Below, in pieces: positions 63,842 to 64,000 of a stretch of DNA of 64,000 bases. How positions within the stretch are numbered: the stretch's first letter is position 1; each line of letters opens with the position of its first letter. The translations under genes were made by a program, and so were the position numbers. The notes under the pieces were generated by a model. That model saw only the letters and a program-made list of their open reading frames with translations, ran no database searches and was not told the origin of the DNA. Source of the DNA: Polaromonas sp. A23 (GTDB taxonomy: Bacteria > Pseudomonadota > Gammaproteobacteria > Burkholderiales > Burkholderiaceae_C); the NCBI RefSeq assembly GCF_002001015.1, contig NZ_MUNO01000006.1:124001-188000 (forward strand), read 5' to 3'.

Positions 63842-64000
63842 GTGAACATCCAGCTCCTGTCCGACCTGCATCTTGAGTCCAATCCGCACTTCCTGCCCCG
63901 CCCCACGCCCGGCGCCGACCTGCTGATCCTGGCAGGTGACATTGGCTCCTACCAGCCAGGCTCCTTGCTGACCGAGCTGCTGCAAGACGAGGCCTTCGGG
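63842..64000 (+). CDS. metallophosphoesterase, 3' end outside window
   Basis: First 53 residues of a calcineurin-like phosphoesterase: MNIQLLSDLHLESNPHF (metal motif DxH at residues 8-10) and ILAGDIGSY (GDxG motif). Starts at GTG 63842. Substrate unknown; the rest lies beyond the window edge. Confidence 0.88.
   Translation, partial: MNIQLLSDLHLESNPHFLPRPTPGADLLILAGDIGSYQPGSLLTELLQDEAFG

Overview
The window looks like chromosome of a GC-rich betaproteobacterium of the family Comamonadaceae, most like Polaromonas or Rhodoferax. This rests on the lptA-lptB-rpoN order, a separate homocysteine-binding half of methionine synthase, the many LysR regulators, and a dispersed intergenic element (core CGGGCGCAAGCAGCTA...ATAGCAA) that I associate with these genera. 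I saw no tRNA, rRNA, CRISPR array, transposase or phage gene.

Layout. 1-2842: sugar oxidation genes (SDR dehydrogenase cut by the window edge, SMP-30 lactonase, aldose epimerase). 3189-5833: CoA-transferase, LysR regulator, small membrane protein. 5870-7490: D-amino acid dehydrogenase under a tandem glycine riboswitch. 7579-16142: housekeeping run of psiF-like gene, argS, SPOR protein, dsbA, lptA, lptB, rpoN, an RlmL-like methyltransferase coupled to rpoN, and a PIN protein. 16139-20253: LysR/tautomerase pair, FMN glutamate-synthase-like protein, UPF0149/SEC-C protein. 20264-24212: an accessory block, visibly lower in GC, with all genes on the minus strand; several are unrecognised, and two imperfect ~200-bp direct repeats lie in it. 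24233-27918: a minus-strand operon-like run containing a haloacetate dehalogenase with the full fluoroacetate-pocket residue set.

28091-35119: LLM flavin oxidoreductase, FKBP isomerase between two copies of a GC-rich repeat, ClpP-like periplasmic protein, SugE/Gdx exporter, BamE-like protein, and a LysR with a divergent reductase / Acg-type flavoprotein pair. 35116-38809: pncC, pgpA and thiL, with a LysR / 59-aa ORF / tautomerase module between pgpA and thiL. 38959-43835: histidine kinase, Sua5/TsaC, purK, purE, CnoX-like thioredoxin. 43856-44446: a very large imperfect palindrome. 44481-47995: split MetH, rhodanese, RecQ.

47996-64000: glycosyltransferase plus serine-acetyltransferase-like gene, a 7TM receptor with a broken GGDEF domain, a tandem-AAA ATPase, threonine dehydratase with a thioesterase, MOSC and glycine-zipper lipoprotein genes, O-antigen ligase with a GT25 enzyme, pckG, a membrane protein divergent from a LysR gene that appears to start at CTG, a 58-aa protein, and the start of a metallophosphoesterase.

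The most distinctive signal is not one gene but the dispersed ~45-bp element. At least twelve copies are visible. Five lie in frame inside rpoN, pncC, thiL, purK and the thioredoxin gene, so the element has been absorbed into essential proteins.
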